Assembly (NCBI GenBank): GCA_964017185.1
Contig: OZ024870.1
Span: 21,227,621-21,291,620, forward strand
Length of the DNA stretch: 64,000 nucleotides
DNA from: Rugalucina vietnamica
Taxonomy: Eukaryota; Mollusca; Bivalvia; Lucinida; Lucinidae
Direction of reading: 5' to 3'
A program made the translations under genes and the position numbers. This document shows positions 12,064-22,732 of this stretch, in pieces. The notes beneath the pieces are model-generated. The model worked only from the letters and a program-made list of their open reading frames with translations, did no database searches and was not told where the DNA came from. Each line of letters begins with the position of its first letter. Position 1 is the first letter of the stretch.

Positions 12064-12421
12064 CAGCTGCAAAAAGCGGAGGAATGTTAGATGCCTGCTA
12101 ATCAGCGCACTAATTTGAAATACAATGCGCCTTTGTGAACGAAAGTTTTTATACTTTTGTGTAAAACATGGGTATCTATATGACAAAACACTCTGTTTTC
12201 AATCTTTGAAGCACACTTACAGAAACTCGAAAGAAAATGGATTCGCTTTAAGCCAAAATAATTTGACTTGTATGCATTTATCGAATGATTTTGTTCATCG
12301 CCTTGGCAACTTGCGAACACCCAAAACGAGTCATTCTATTGGCATCGCTTGCATAACTGTTGAAGAAGCCCGTCAGAAAATGGAACAAATCGTCGCCCAT
12401 GTCTGGTGACTTGTACGAGGT
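12064..12421 (-). pseudogene. Coding-like segment of unknown family, copy 2
   Basis: Almost identical to 10944-11302; the only obvious difference is one base in the plus-strand codon tgg/tgt near 12270. It is joined directly to the duplicated segment 11918-12063, whereas the equivalent pieces are 1.4 kb apart upstream. So this is a duplication followed by an internal deletion. Function unknown. Confidence 0.35.
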
Positions 12422-12439
12422 TTTGATGGCTACACCATA

Positions 12440-12606
12440 CCCCTATCTTTTCGCGAGAAATTGGAGTCGCTTCCGCCGAAATAGTTCATGACTTTCGTGA
12501 TTTGGTCATGGACCGTTAGCCTTTCCAAGACGAGACAGTTTATTGGCATTGCTAACATTATTGTCGAAAACAAGTCCGTCAGGTCATGGAACAAATCGTC
12601 GCCTAT
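12440..12606 (-). pseudogene. Coding-like segment, diverged copy 3
   Basis: It aligns with the end of the two preceding copies (atggaacaaatcgtcgcc, tattggcattgct). On the minus strand GDDLFHDLTD is followed by a frameshift and then SNANKLSRLGKANG before a stop. This older paralogous copy is the main reason to suspect a coding origin. Confidence 0.3.
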
Positions 12607-12617
12607 TACATGTATGT

Positions 12618-12831
12618 GAGCCGCATTGTGAGAAAACAGGATTTTTGCCTATGCGAAAACAAAGGCGCAGATCAGCGTGGCTGATCAGCGCCTTTGTTTT
12701 CGCTACACGGATAGAACAATTTCTCTTCTTAAATCTGAAATTTCAAGCTTCTATCCTGCTTGTGACTGTACAGGTCGGTTTGTGTCAGACGGTCGGAAAC
12801 CCCGAAGACCGGTTTTCTCGCGTCGCGGCTC
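12618..12831 (+). mobile_element. Family B hairpin MITE, copy 2
   Basis: The left end is gagccgcattgtgagaaaac and the right end gttttctcgcgtcgcggctc. The inner hairpin is reduced to gatcagcgtggctgatc. The flanks atgt and atga agree at three of four bases. Confidence 0.8.
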
Positions 12832-13310
12832 ATGAAGGGATTTCAAGGTAGCAGCACCATTGTGCATCACCCAAATAATTCTATTTAAATAATCGCTCTC
12901 CAGCTTCTAGCAAGGGCAGATTACTTGTCCTTATTTAATGTGATTCTCCTGATTCTTCAATCGATAGCTTTTGACACTGCATGTTAAGTTCTAGTGTTTT
13001 TCGCACAGTTTGTGTTGGGTACCTGAATGTTGTTGCAGTAATGTTTCTAATGCTAGCTTTTTGGTTTTCGAGATCAACTTGATGCTTCAACGTTTTCGTT
13101 GAATCGTCATCGCCTATGTACCTATTCGAAAATCGTTTGTTTCCGAGTCCAGTTCCTTGACAATACGACGACTTCTTGCCCTCACGTCCCTGCTCAAATG
13201 ATGAAAAAGTAAAAAAAATAAAATAAAATAAAAAAAATAAAATAAAATAAAGAAGAATAAAATATGAAAAAATAAACGAATGACATGCATCTCTACCATT
13301 CTCTAAAAAG
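12832..13310. other. Unassigned; includes an A/T microsatellite
   Basis: A degenerate (AAATA)n tract spans about 13208-13265. The rest is unrecognised. Reading the tract on the minus strand gives a phenylalanine-rich frame that is not a gene. Confidence 0.5.
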
Positions 13311-13544
13311 GAGCCGCCTCGTGGGAAAACCAACAGTGTGGTTTCCGAACAGGTCCGACACAAACCGGCATGTACAATCATAGAAAAGAGCTAGAAGCTT
13401 CAAATTTCGGATTTACGTAGAAGAGGAATTGTACTATCCGAGTAGCGAAAACAAAGGCGCTGATCAGCTTCGCGGTTACCGCGAAGCTGATCTGCGTCTT
13501 TGTTTTTGCCTATGCAGATTGTTGGTTTTCCCACGAGGCGGCTC
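13311..13544 (-). mobile_element. Family B hairpin MITE, copy 3
   Basis: One of the best copies: the ends gagccgcctcgtgggaaaac and gttttcccacgaggcggctc are perfect inverted repeats extending about 25 bp. The hairpin gatcagcttcgcggt/accgcgaagctgatc lies toward the right end. No convincing target duplication is visible. Confidence 0.9.
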
Positions 13545-13935
13545 AAACACTCTCACTAAAACACACTTTTCCTTAACATGACAAATCAAATTACAATTTT
13601 CGACGAAATGCGTTTGCAAACTTCTGTTTAAAAAGTCTAAAATCCCTTTTTGGACCTTTCAAATTAAACTGAATTTGCATAATACGCAATATTTTGATCT
13701 GCTGTTTTCACATATCTTTGTGAATAATTGTGTTTAAATGTATGTTCAAAAGCTGAAAATAGAATATATTAATTTTTAAGTATTTCAGTTTTTGTCTGGA
13801 ATTATTAACTGTATGCGTTGGAAGTTTCCTTTAAAAGCATATTTTGACGACAATCCTTAATTTGTTTTTACATTGGATCACAATTACCTGGACATATTCT
13901 GAAGAACATTGCAATAAGAGGTACATTTTAAACAC
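13545..13935. other. Unassigned sequence
   Basis: AT-rich, no gene or repeat recognised. Confidence 0.4.
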
Positions 13936-14210
13936 AATTACGAAAACTTGCCCATGCAATATACAGAATTTTTTCATATGTAAAAAATGAATATTTTCAG
14001 TAGAAAATCGATATTTTTCTTATTTTTGCTCAAAACATAGATTGTGGGTACACGTTAGAACCGCCTCGGTGAGGCGGTTCTAACGAGTTCCCACAATTTA
14101 TTTTGGAGCAAACATAAGAAAAATAGGCAAACCCCTGCAAACCCCAGTTCTTTTATATAAAAGTGGGGTTCAAGGGGGTATACTTTTTGCGGACATGTTT
14201 TCCTTATGAT
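13936..14210 (+). mobile_element. Family D foldback MITE, copy 2
   Basis: The ends are attacgaaaacttgccc and ggacatgttttccttatgat. The centre is a long palindrome: gggtacacgttagaaccgcc, tcggtga, ggcggttctaacgag. It then reads ccccagttcttttatataaa and gtggggttcaagggggtata. Confidence 0.85.
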
Positions 14211-14551
14211 CGATGATTTGATGCTGTGACATATTCCTGGGGTGGACATTTAGCTGGCAGAATCAAGTCTAATTGAAGTAGCTACTACAGGGTGCCACAG
14301 AGTCTGACTCCACTGCCCACCTCGACAAGTTCATGACCTATCCTAAACAAAACGCCTTTCATAGTCGGAACATGCAATAAGCTTGCACTAACATATTCGA
14401 AAATAATAGTGTTGAAACTTGACGTAAATAGATTACATACAACTCGTGAACTGTATGCGCACACATTTCTTGAACAAAGAACGAAAGGTTCCATAATCGA
14501 ATTAACAAATCACTTCTATCAGCAAAAATGTTGACCACTGGTAATTGATTC
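14211..14551. other. Unassigned spacer between two D elements
   Basis: No gene recognised; short open frames only. Confidence 0.4.
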
Positions 14552-14820
14552 ATTACAAAAACACACCCATGCAATACATAGAGTATTTTTTCAAACGCAA
14601 AAATTGAAAATTCCATTGGAAAAAAATTTGATATTTTTCTTATTTTTGCTCAAAACATAGATTGTGGGTACACGTTAGAACCGGCTCGCGGAGGCGGTTC
14701 TAACGAGTACCCACAATCTATGTTTTGGAACAAAAATAGGTGTACCCCTGCATACCCCAGTTTTGCTATATAAAAGTGGAGTTTAAGGGGATATACAAGA
14801 CACGGACATGTTTTCCTGAT
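14552..14820 (+). mobile_element. Family D foldback MITE, copy 3
   Basis: The ends are attacaaaaacacacccatgc and cacggacatgttttcctgat. The central palindrome has the arms agaaccggctc and gaggcggttct. Same orientation as copy 2, 340 bp away. Confidence 0.85.
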
Positions 14821-15412
14821 GGAAAGAAAAGCAAGCAGTACAGTCAGTCCTGAAAGGGCAAATATTATTTTTGCAGTTGAATTAAGATACGTTACAAACT
14901 ATAAATATAAGATTTTAGTGTCAATAAAAATATGTTAGATCTTTATCTATTTCTGCTAGTCTTTCCGGACTTATAAGTTTGAAATTAAACATACACTTAA
15001 CCCCTAATAAGGTAGTAAATAATTGGGTTATATCATATCCCGATTTATGTTTATGTTTCTCATTTAGTTCGAATTCTCAAGCAAATAATATTTTCATATT
15101 AAGACGTGGGCGCTTGTAAAAGTTTTATTAGAATATCGAACTCATGTATGGAGACAGAATAAAAGTATAAAAACAGCTCGACAGTAATTTTTAGAGAACA
15201 TATAAGGACACGATTGGCAAAACATCGGCAACAGAATGACATAACAGCATTTAGCTCTGAATTCGCGACACAGGGAAGTAAGAATTATTGGAATTATGTG
15301 TCTATTAAGAGATGGCGACTATGGAACGAAACATGCAGCCTGCGCATTAATTGGGTCTGTCAAATGCTCATGCAAAAAAAAACAAACAAAAAACAAAAAA
15401 CAAAAACAAAAA
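14821..15412. other. Unassigned; ends in an AAAAC-rich run
   Basis: AT-rich. A tract of aaacaaac and aaaacaaaaaac units spans about 15376-15412, next to the A element. No gene recognised. Confidence 0.45.
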
Positions 15413-17204
15413 AACAGAGGACCAATGGTCCTGTAAACGCTCACCTGAGACCTGAGATATATACCAATAAACTTGTTTGACTAGAATGGTAATATACATG
15501 TATATAAGCCCAGGGCAAGGTCAGAGCAACCTCTGGAGTCAATTTCTTTTTTAAATCATAAAGATTCAGTCCATTTGCCAATTTACTGCAAGTTTTGCCC
15601 TTCAAATGGCATTGTAACAATTTTTCCCATTCAAATGCATGGGCAACCTAAGTTGACCTTGCCGTAAAAAATGTCAAGGTCATCCCAGGGTCATGATTTA
15701 TACAAAATTTGTAGAGCTGCATTGCCTGATGCTTCATGCCAAGATTCAAAATCATAGGCCTTCTGGTTCTGGAGAAGAAGATTTTTAAAGGGTTTTGCTA
15801 TTTATAGCCATGGCGGCCATCTTGGTCATGTGACCTTGACCATTTATATAAACTTTCGTTCCCCCTTCCTAAGGATGTTTTGCCCTTCAAATGGCATAGT
15901 AACAATTTTTCCCATTTAAATGCATGGGCAACCTAAGTTGACCTTGCCGTAAAAAATGTCAAGGTCATCCCAGGGTCATGATTTATACAAACTTTGTAGA
16001 TCTGCATTGCCTGATGCTTCATGCCAAGATTCAAAATCATAGGCCTTCTGGTTCTGGAGAAGAAGATTTTTAAAGGGTTTTGCTATTTATAGCCATGGCG
16101 GCCATCTTGGTCATGTGACCTTGACCATTTATATAAACTTTCATTCACTCTTCCTAAGAATGCTCCACATAAAGTTTGGCTTCGATTGGCCAAGCGGTTT
16201 CAGAGAAGATGTTTGAATATTATGGTCACACACATGTATATAGCCCCGGGGCAGGGGCAGACAACCCTCTGGGTCCAAAATATTTTCATAAACATAAATC
16301 TTCTGTCCATTTGCTCATTCCTAGCAAGTTTTTTTGCCATTAAATGACATTTTCCTATTTTTTCCCATTCAAATGCATGGGCGGCCAAAGTTGACCTTGC
16401 TGTAAAAAAGGTCAAGGTCATCCCAGGGTCATGATTTATATACACTTTGTAGAGCTCCATTGCCTGATGCTTCATGACAAGTTTCAAAATCATTGGCCTT
16501 CTGGTTCTGGAGAAGAAGATTTTTAAAGGTTTTTGCTATTTACAGCTATGGCGGCCATCTTGGTCATGTGACCTTGACCATTTATATAAACTTTCATTCA
16601 CTCTTCCTGAGATTGCTCCACATAAAGTTTGGCTTTGATTGGCCAAGCGGTTTTAGAGAAAAGGATGTTTGAATATTATGGTCATACACATGTATATAGC
16701 CCCGGGACAGGGGCAGACAACCCTCTGGGACAAAAATGTTTTCATAAGCATGAATATTCTGTCCATTTGCTCATTCCTAGCAAGTTTTTTGCCATTAATT
16801 GATATTTTCCTATTTTTCCCATTCAAATGCAAGGGCGGCCGTAAAATAAGTCAAGGTCATCCCAAGGTCATGATTTATATAAACTTTGTAGAGCTCCTGT
16901 CCCTGATGCTTCACACCAAGTTTCAAGATCATAGGCCTTCTGGTTCTGGAAAAGAAGATTTTTAAAGGTTTTTGCTATTTATAGCCATGGCGGCCATCTT
17001 GGTCATGTGACCTGGACCATTTATATAAACTTTCGTTCCCCCTTCCTAAGGATGCTCCACATGAAGTTTGGCTTTGATTGGCCAAGCGGTTTCAGAGGAG
17101 AAGATCTTTGAAATTGTGGACGACGGACGGACGACGACGGACGGACGCCGGAGCATGGGTATACTATAAGCTCACCTGTGAGCCTTCGGCTCAGGTGAGC
17201 TAAA
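15413..17204 (+). repeat. Family A element, copy 4 (complete)
   Basis: It runs from cagaggaccaatggtcctgt to the perfect terminal hairpin ending ggctcaggtgagct. Four core units are recognisable, one of them short. The flanks aaaaacag on the left and aaaaacag on the right may be a target duplication, but A-richness makes this uncertain. Confidence 0.85.
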
Positions 17205-17400
17205 AACAGCGATTTTAGAGCTTTAGAAATTATTTTTTTCTTCTTATTTTTGCTTAAACATGGTACGTGAATACACGTTACAAGCACCAGAATCTAGTTT
17301 AGGGGCAACACACGAACTATATACCACTGTAAACCCCAGTTTTACTTTGTAATAAAAGCGCTATGTGAGGGGATATACGTTTCACCGTCATGTTAGCATG
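17205..17400 (+). mobile_element. Degenerate family D copy
   Basis: It keeps tcttatttttgcttaaacat, gaatacacgtta, accccagttttact and ggggatatacgtttcaccg in D order, but most of the palindrome is lost. Confidence 0.5.
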
Positions 17401-17424
17401 ATTGACCGGCAGAACATAATTATG

Positions 17425-17508
17425 CTGAAAATAATGTTGGATAGAAGTCCCATAAAATGGAGGCAAAGTCCCGACATGAACATAGCTGTTTACTGGGACG
17501 CTAAAAAT
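17425..17508 (+). repeat. Family C 3' fragment
   Basis: The blocks aatgttggatagaagtccca, taaaatggaggcaaagtccc and tgtttactgggacgcta match the C 3' module. Confidence 0.6.
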
Positions 17509-18455
17509 CATAAGAGCTAGGTCTCTATGAAGCAGCTTACACTTGATTGAGTTTGTCAATTATTACAATTAAAGAATCGACACGACTCGCAGTTGGACTT
17601 TAACTGACACTTCAATGAAAATATTAAAATCTGACATCTCACTTTCAATAAACAAACTACTTATTATCAAGCACATAAGCCCCAAAATACCTCCAACATC
17701 ACGTGGCATGAGCGCACACTGGTACAGACACAAATCAAATGCAGCAATGTATTCACAGAATTGAGTCTTTTAAATAGTGAAGAGGAACGGTACATACTCC
17801 TTAGAATGAGTATCTATCGATTTCAATATCTTACATAAATGCCATTTTACACATTTTCGAATCTTATTTGGTTCGATGATTTAAGAACTTGCCTGAAATT
17901 CTGCTTGTTACAATTTAAAATATCCAATTTAAGCCGTTTTATTTCGAATATTTCACTAAGTCTTGAAACCTTCGTACCGGTCCATGCAGGGTATATGTCC
18001 GCACCGCCACAACCAGGTCATTCCGAAACACACCAGATCAGAAATGGCATTCAGTAGACAAAACAACAAATGCACCAACTAAAATAACGACGCAATTTGC
18101 AATTTGTTGTTTTCTGCATGATGGCAAAGCAGCCCGTACTTCCACATTCAGAAATCAGGTACTCCGATTCAGAAATCAGGTACTCCGACCAACATGCAGT
18201 TGAACCCCGACCAACATGCAGTTTAACCCCACATGCAAACACACTAAACAGGCTTTCTCGCGGTTGAAATTGTATGAGGATGGTGTTTTGCATGTTTTTA
18301 TTTTAGTATAATAACACCTGTCTGATAGGTTACTAATTATGGGAAATCGCCTCTAAAGCTGGGCTATGATAACTGCTTTTTAAGGAGCGTGGTACTAGTA
18401 GCGCAGTAGGTAGAGACGATGGCCCCATATATATATAAAGGTTTGCTTCTTAGTT
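17509..18455. other. Unassigned; small tandem doublets near 18150
   Basis: attcagaaatcaggtactcc occurs twice in tandem (about 18149-18190), followed by two copies of gaccaacatgcagtt. Otherwise no gene or repeat was recognised. Confidence 0.45.
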
Positions 18456-18596
18456 TGGCCATTTCATGAAATGACTAGAGCAAATTTTTAGTCATTTCAT
18501 GAAAAGGTTGAAATATTTAGCCGTTTCATGAAATGGCTGAGTGAATTAGTCATTTCACGAAAAGGCTAAAATCTTTAGCCATTTCATGAAAAGGCT
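18456..18596. repeat. Five palindromic motifs, 29-bp spacing
   Basis: Copies related to the palindrome agccatttcatgaaatggct start at about 18457, 18490, 18519, 18548 and 18577, so the last four are exactly 29 bp apart. Copies alternate slightly (agtc or agcc; aaatg or aaaagg). No coding frame runs through it. Confidence 0.85.
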
Positions 18597-18984
18597 GATT
18601 CCACAGATTGGCTGTAACATGTTTATAGGAAACCATTACATAAAACAGCAAACATCATTTGTGAGGTCAGCGGAGACAGTGATTTAGTAGGCTCTCTTGG
18701 ACTTTGGCTTCCTGTGGTTCTTTATTTTTTCCTCTGAAAAAGGACAATGCAAGATATAATATTTTAAGTTAGATCTAAAATCATGACAGTAAATGACAAT
18801 TGGACGTTCATCAGGTTTATTGACCAGACTAGATTTAATAAACCCCTAGGAGGACTGTCAGCCAATGCTCTATGCATATGGCATGGATAAGAATGCCAGT
18901 TCAGGGGCAAAAATACATGTGGCTAGGGATCAAGATTCACAATCACGTGATTACTTTGCCCTTACATTCAGCACAAAAAAGTCA
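18597..18984. other. Unassigned sequence
   Basis: No gene or repeat recognised. Confidence 0.4.
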
Positions 18985-19095
18985 GAGGTTTAACACCAAC
19001 CAGTACCTGGAAACCCAGGAAGCGTTGGCTTCGTCCCGACATGACTGAAAAATTGTTGACTGGGACGTTAAGCCTCTTTACAATCAATCAAATAA
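18985..19095 (+). repeat. SINE 3' module
   Basis: aacccaggaagcgttggctt, gtcccgacatgactgaaaaa and ttgttgactgggacgttaag are followed by tcaatcaa. They match the 3' part of the tRNA-headed SINEs at 21893 and 28862. The tRNA head is missing. Confidence 0.75.
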
Positions 19096-19217
19096 TCTCC
19101 GCGCAAATATCATAGTCACTCTTATGTCAGTAATACTTCTCCAACAGTGTAACCACATCAGCTCTCTCTAAATAGTAAATCCTTACTTCCGAAGTTGTAT
19201 TTACTCTGGTGCTACAT

Positions 19218-19452
19218 GTGCCGCGACGTGAGAAAACTTGTCTTCGGGGTTTCCGGCCAGGTCTGACACAAACCGACCTGTAGAGTCACAGAAGCAGGCT
19301 AGAAGCTTGAAATTTAGGATTTAAGAAGAAGAGAAATTGTACTATCAGTGTAGCGAAAACAAAGGCGCTGATCAGCTTCGCAGTAACTGCGAAGCTGATC
19401 TGCGTCTTTGTTTTCGCACAGGCAATAATCCCGTTTTCTCCCGACGCGGCTC
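19218..19452 (-). mobile_element. Family B hairpin MITE, copy 4
   Basis: The left end is gtgccgcgacgtgagaaaac and the right end gttttctcccgacgcggctc. The inner hairpin is gatcagcttcgcagt/actgcgaagctgatc. The target duplication is ACAT (19214-19217, 19453-19456). Confidence 0.88.
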
Positions 19453-19539
19453 ACATGTAACTTCCCAAAACGCAGCACATACACATATTTCATTTCTTGT
19501 TCATTGCAGACCAAATAGTTTTTTTTTCTATTTATATAT

Positions 19540-19745
19540 GAGCCACCACGTGAGAAAACCAACAATATGCAGTAACTGCACAGCTGATCACCGCCTTTGT
19601 TTTCGCTACATGGATAGTACAACCCCTCTTCTTCTTAAATTTGAAATTTCAAGCTTTTATCTATCTGTTTTCTTTGAGTGTACAGCCCAGGTTGTCTCGG
19701 GCCTGGTCGGAAACCCAGATTGTTTGTTTTCTTATGCGAAGGCTC
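19540..19745 (+). mobile_element. Family B MITE, copy 5 (hairpin partly deleted)
   Basis: It starts gagccaccacgtgagaaaac and ends gttttcttatgcgaaggctc. One arm of the inner hairpin is deleted. The target duplication is ATAT (19536-19539, 19746-19749). Confidence 0.85.
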
Positions 19746-19820
19746 ATATATTTTTCGGATAACATGTCTTGAACTCAGCAGCAGCCTAACATGTTGGACA
19801 TTTTTTGTCTGAATTCCTTG

Positions 19821-20571
19821 TTAAACACTGTACAAAATACCATTGGTCGAATAGTTTGCTTGAACTACAACCACGAAACGTAGTCGTGCGATGGCTCCCC
19901 ACGAAGTAGTAGTTTTTGTCACATTGGTTCCGCTAATGGAAAAGACTGAGTATACGAGTTGAGGGACACCAGCTAGCAATAAGTACAGGACCACGACGGC
20001 CGTTAGCAAGACATACGTTTGGTGCGGTCCGTTGCTCGTCTCCTGGTTGGTAAGGCCTCTTCTGATGGCGTGTAGGCGATACAGCTTGACAATCGTCAAC
20101 GGTGTTAGGCTTAGAACGATCAGCATCGGGGTGACGACGAACAGAGCGGAGATTAGCACCCGCAGTGGCGTCGCCGTCATTTTCGCCGTCGCCATCAACG
20201 TCAAACCCGAAATAGCAGGCACCTTCTATGATGCTGCCATACATGAACGAAGGGGTACCGGCGATCACGACGGTCGCTGTTACGCAGGCTGCGACAGCTA
20301 GGGTTGTACGCCGCTTCATCAGAATTCGTCATCAGAATTCGTTGCGCCTTCAATGGAAACCATACCGTGACCGCGATGAAGCTCTCTATGCAAATCAACA
20401 TGATCATCAATACGCAACTCGTGTGCCCGCGTTATACAGCTTACAGGCATAATCGTTCGCTGTTTTCAGAGCCGTTATATCAAATAACGACAGCTCACCA
20501 AATGCCTTGACATTTAAAGTGTTTATCGCCAAGGATAGCGTGTCCGCAACGGCTAACGACATGATCAGTAT
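19821..20571 (-). pseudogene. Class A GPCR, TM2-TM7 part (broken gene)
   Basis: Reading the minus strand from 20571, the first frame gives TM2 with the hallmark MSLAVADTLSL and the TM3 cysteine (YACKLYNAG). A one-base shift near 20411 leads to the TM3 end, CIESFIAVTVWFPLKAQRIL, with ES in place of ER/DR. A 13-bp tandem duplication (catcagaattcgt, about 20319-20344) then shifts the frame; removing it joins AQRILM directly to KRRTTLAVA of TM4. A third shift in the second extracellular loop, after EGACYF, leads to TM5, TM6 and TM7. TM7 carries the NPxxY-like NYSTNGILYSV, followed at once by TAA at 19821-19823. The C-terminal tail is missing. The TM1 half lies 12.9 kb away at 33502-33762. The ligand is unknown; a peptide-type receptor is a guess from the N-x-x-x-N-x-x-x-Y motif. 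Non-functional as it stands. Confidence 0.85.
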
Positions 20572-20770
20572 ATTAGACATTTTTCACTTTTGAACGTAAC
20601 TGCTGCTGGCGCTTGCGGTTATGACTTTCCGTGTGATGGGGAACGACTCGTGAGGGCATATCTGAGACGAAGACGAGGGACGATATGAAGAATTACTTAG
20701 TCAAAACTACCAATAGCCCGACGAAGAAGAATTAAATAAGACATGCAATAAATGCTATAGCGTAGGACGT

Positions 20771-20847
20771 CTATCTCTGTAGCTCAGTAGCTAGCGTGCT
20801 TGGAATTGAAAGCGAAAGGTGCTGGGTTCGAGTCCCGGGCGCATCAC
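20771..20847 (+). other. tRNA-like sequence in the left arm of unit 1
   Basis: It has a D-arm-like tgtagctcagtagctagcg and a T-arm-like ctgggttcgagtcccgg. The D stem and anticodon stem do not pair properly, so this is a tRNA-derived relic and not a working tRNA gene. Counterparts lie at 26713-26789, and inverted at about 26245-26318 and 33222-33296. Confidence 0.5.
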
Positions 20848-21742
20848 TTTTTTCTTTTCTTTATTTGTCTCTCTTGTGACAAAAAAGCTTTGGAAATAAA
20901 ACATATATTATCAGCTGATTATATTTTTGGCAAATGCAAGAATCATGAAATGCCCTACTACATTAAATTCTTAAATCGTAAAGGAATTGAAGTTTGAGAC
21001 GGCAGCCCACACGTATGTTTTCTCTTGTATTGGGAGCTCGATCGTATTTTTGGTATAAGAGCTGATCTATCCTCGCGTCAATATTTCTTTCTGGGAGACA
21101 TGAAAATATGAATATACTGAAGGCCTGTACAGGCATAATGTGGCTAGGATAAGGATAGCCACCCTGAACGACTTAAAAATGTTTTCCGCGGACGTAGGCA
21201 CTAACTCAAACAGTACACTGTATAGTGTACATGTAAAGATATATGTATATTTATTAGGTGTAAGACCTACAGTTCCACGTGCTGTCTCGTGAGAGAACAT
21301 AATTTATTTTGGCATGTTTATACATGTACTTCAAACAGATACTCGAAATCTTGATGTTATTTATACGGTTGATGTTTCGTTTTGAGTCCATTAGACAATC
21401 ATCTGCAAGTCATAAGTGCGATATCCTAGCTACATTTTGCATAGACATAGAAATAAGTTTTGTAGACCTTCCACAGTATTTCAGCATTTTGAATGCGATA
21501 ATTACGATTTTTGGGATGTTTTGTCCAAGTCAAAGGCTTTCTTTCTGATCCTCCTTTATTCTCTTGAACTATGCGTGATGTTTATCTGGGTGAATTCAAA
21601 TAAATACGAGTATAATTAAACTTCAAACTAAAACAGTATCATTTTCAAGAAAATGAATGTTTATAGTCTGAGAAACATACAGTTCGTTTTTTCATAACGT
21701 ATCTTGCTTACCCTAAAACAGGACGACAATATTCTTTATGCG

Positions 21743-21746
<4 letters not shown>

Positions 21747-21776
<30 letters not shown>
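21747..21776. repeat. CA microsatellite
   Basis: About 14 uninterrupted CA units. The matching site in unit 2 (27921-27962) is longer. Confidence 0.95.
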
Positions 21777-21777
<1 letters not shown>

Positions 21778-21892
21778 GTTCCGTAGATGACTTTATGTCG
21801 CAGTGGTTCAGTCACGACAGTCGCTTCGTAAAATCACATGTCGAGAATAAATACGTACATTTAGTTGATATAAGACTGGTACAAAATTATTA

Positions 21893-22045
21893 GGGAGCAC
21901 GGTGGCGTAGTGGTAGGGCGTCTGACTCCTGTGTCCTTGAGCAAGACACATTAACTGCTTACTAACTGGTTAAACGCAGGAAGCGTTGGCTCCGTCCCGA
22001 CATGACTGAAAAAAATGTTGACTGGGACAAAAAAAAAAAAAAAAT
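21893..22045 (+). repeat. tRNA-derived SINE in unit 1
   Basis: The head gggagcacggtggcgtagtg is an A-box-like tRNA start. The B box is deleted here but intact in the unit 2 copy. The body continues gcaagacacattaactgctt, aggaagcgttggctccgtcc and tgactgggac, then a poly-A-rich tail. Confidence 0.75.
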
Positions 22046-22732
22046 AAAATAAATAAAAACTTAAAACCTAGTATATGCATTGGTAAAATGCAAAAATAAA
22101 GAAATCCAGACAGCAATTAAACATATAAATCGTAAACAATGTTATCATATGCAATGGTTACAATGATTATTGTTGTCTTCCCGTTTAACTGTCTGATTCT
22201 AATTGAACAATGAACCAGAAGTGGCCTTTGACACGACATGTTTACAAAATCGCATCATCAACTGTCATGATTGCCATTAAAGATACATTACGCGTTCAAC
22301 GCGAGTCGGCCTTACAAATGCTTGGCGCGAATAAAACAGCTTCCAGTGCAGAATATTATTTTTTGACACTCGTGTGTATAACTAGGGATCGCTTGTTCAA
22401 TTCTGAGCTGCCCATGGCTTTATGGTGACACTATAAACCGAGATCCCGTCTGCATATGACGATAACTGTTGGTGGGAAAACAACTATCAACTATTTGTTA
22501 TCGCCATGTGACTTTCAACATACTGGTGCATGTATATACGTACATTGGTTCTGTTTAGCTACATTTCACATGTTTTTCGTGAACACACAGAATTCCTTTT
22601 ACATGTAAACATGGCAAGATTTACGATTTGAAACATTTAGTTGATCTTTAATTTTATGTGCAGTTTTTTTTTATTCTACGCCTTACAACGTTTTGACACA
22701 TTTTAAGTAATATCGAGCATGGTCTGTTATCC
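22046..22732. other. Unassigned interior of unit 1
   Basis: Conserved in part in unit 2 (29160-29690); unit 2 lacks about 140 bp of it. A 72-codon frame at 22210 is not retained in unit 2, so it is unlikely to be a gene. Confidence 0.45.

Noticed and set aside
13114..13381. Phenylalanine/leucine-rich minus-strand frame that looks like membrane segments
   Set aside because: It is the translation of an A/T microsatellite and part of a B MITE.
18456..18596. Regular 29-bp repeats as a CRISPR array
   Set aside because: Spacers would be about 9 bp and themselves similar; the setting is a eukaryotic genome without cas genes.
19337..19762. 141-codon plus-strand frame
   Set aside because: It runs through two adjacent B MITEs; similar frames appear in other B copies by chance.
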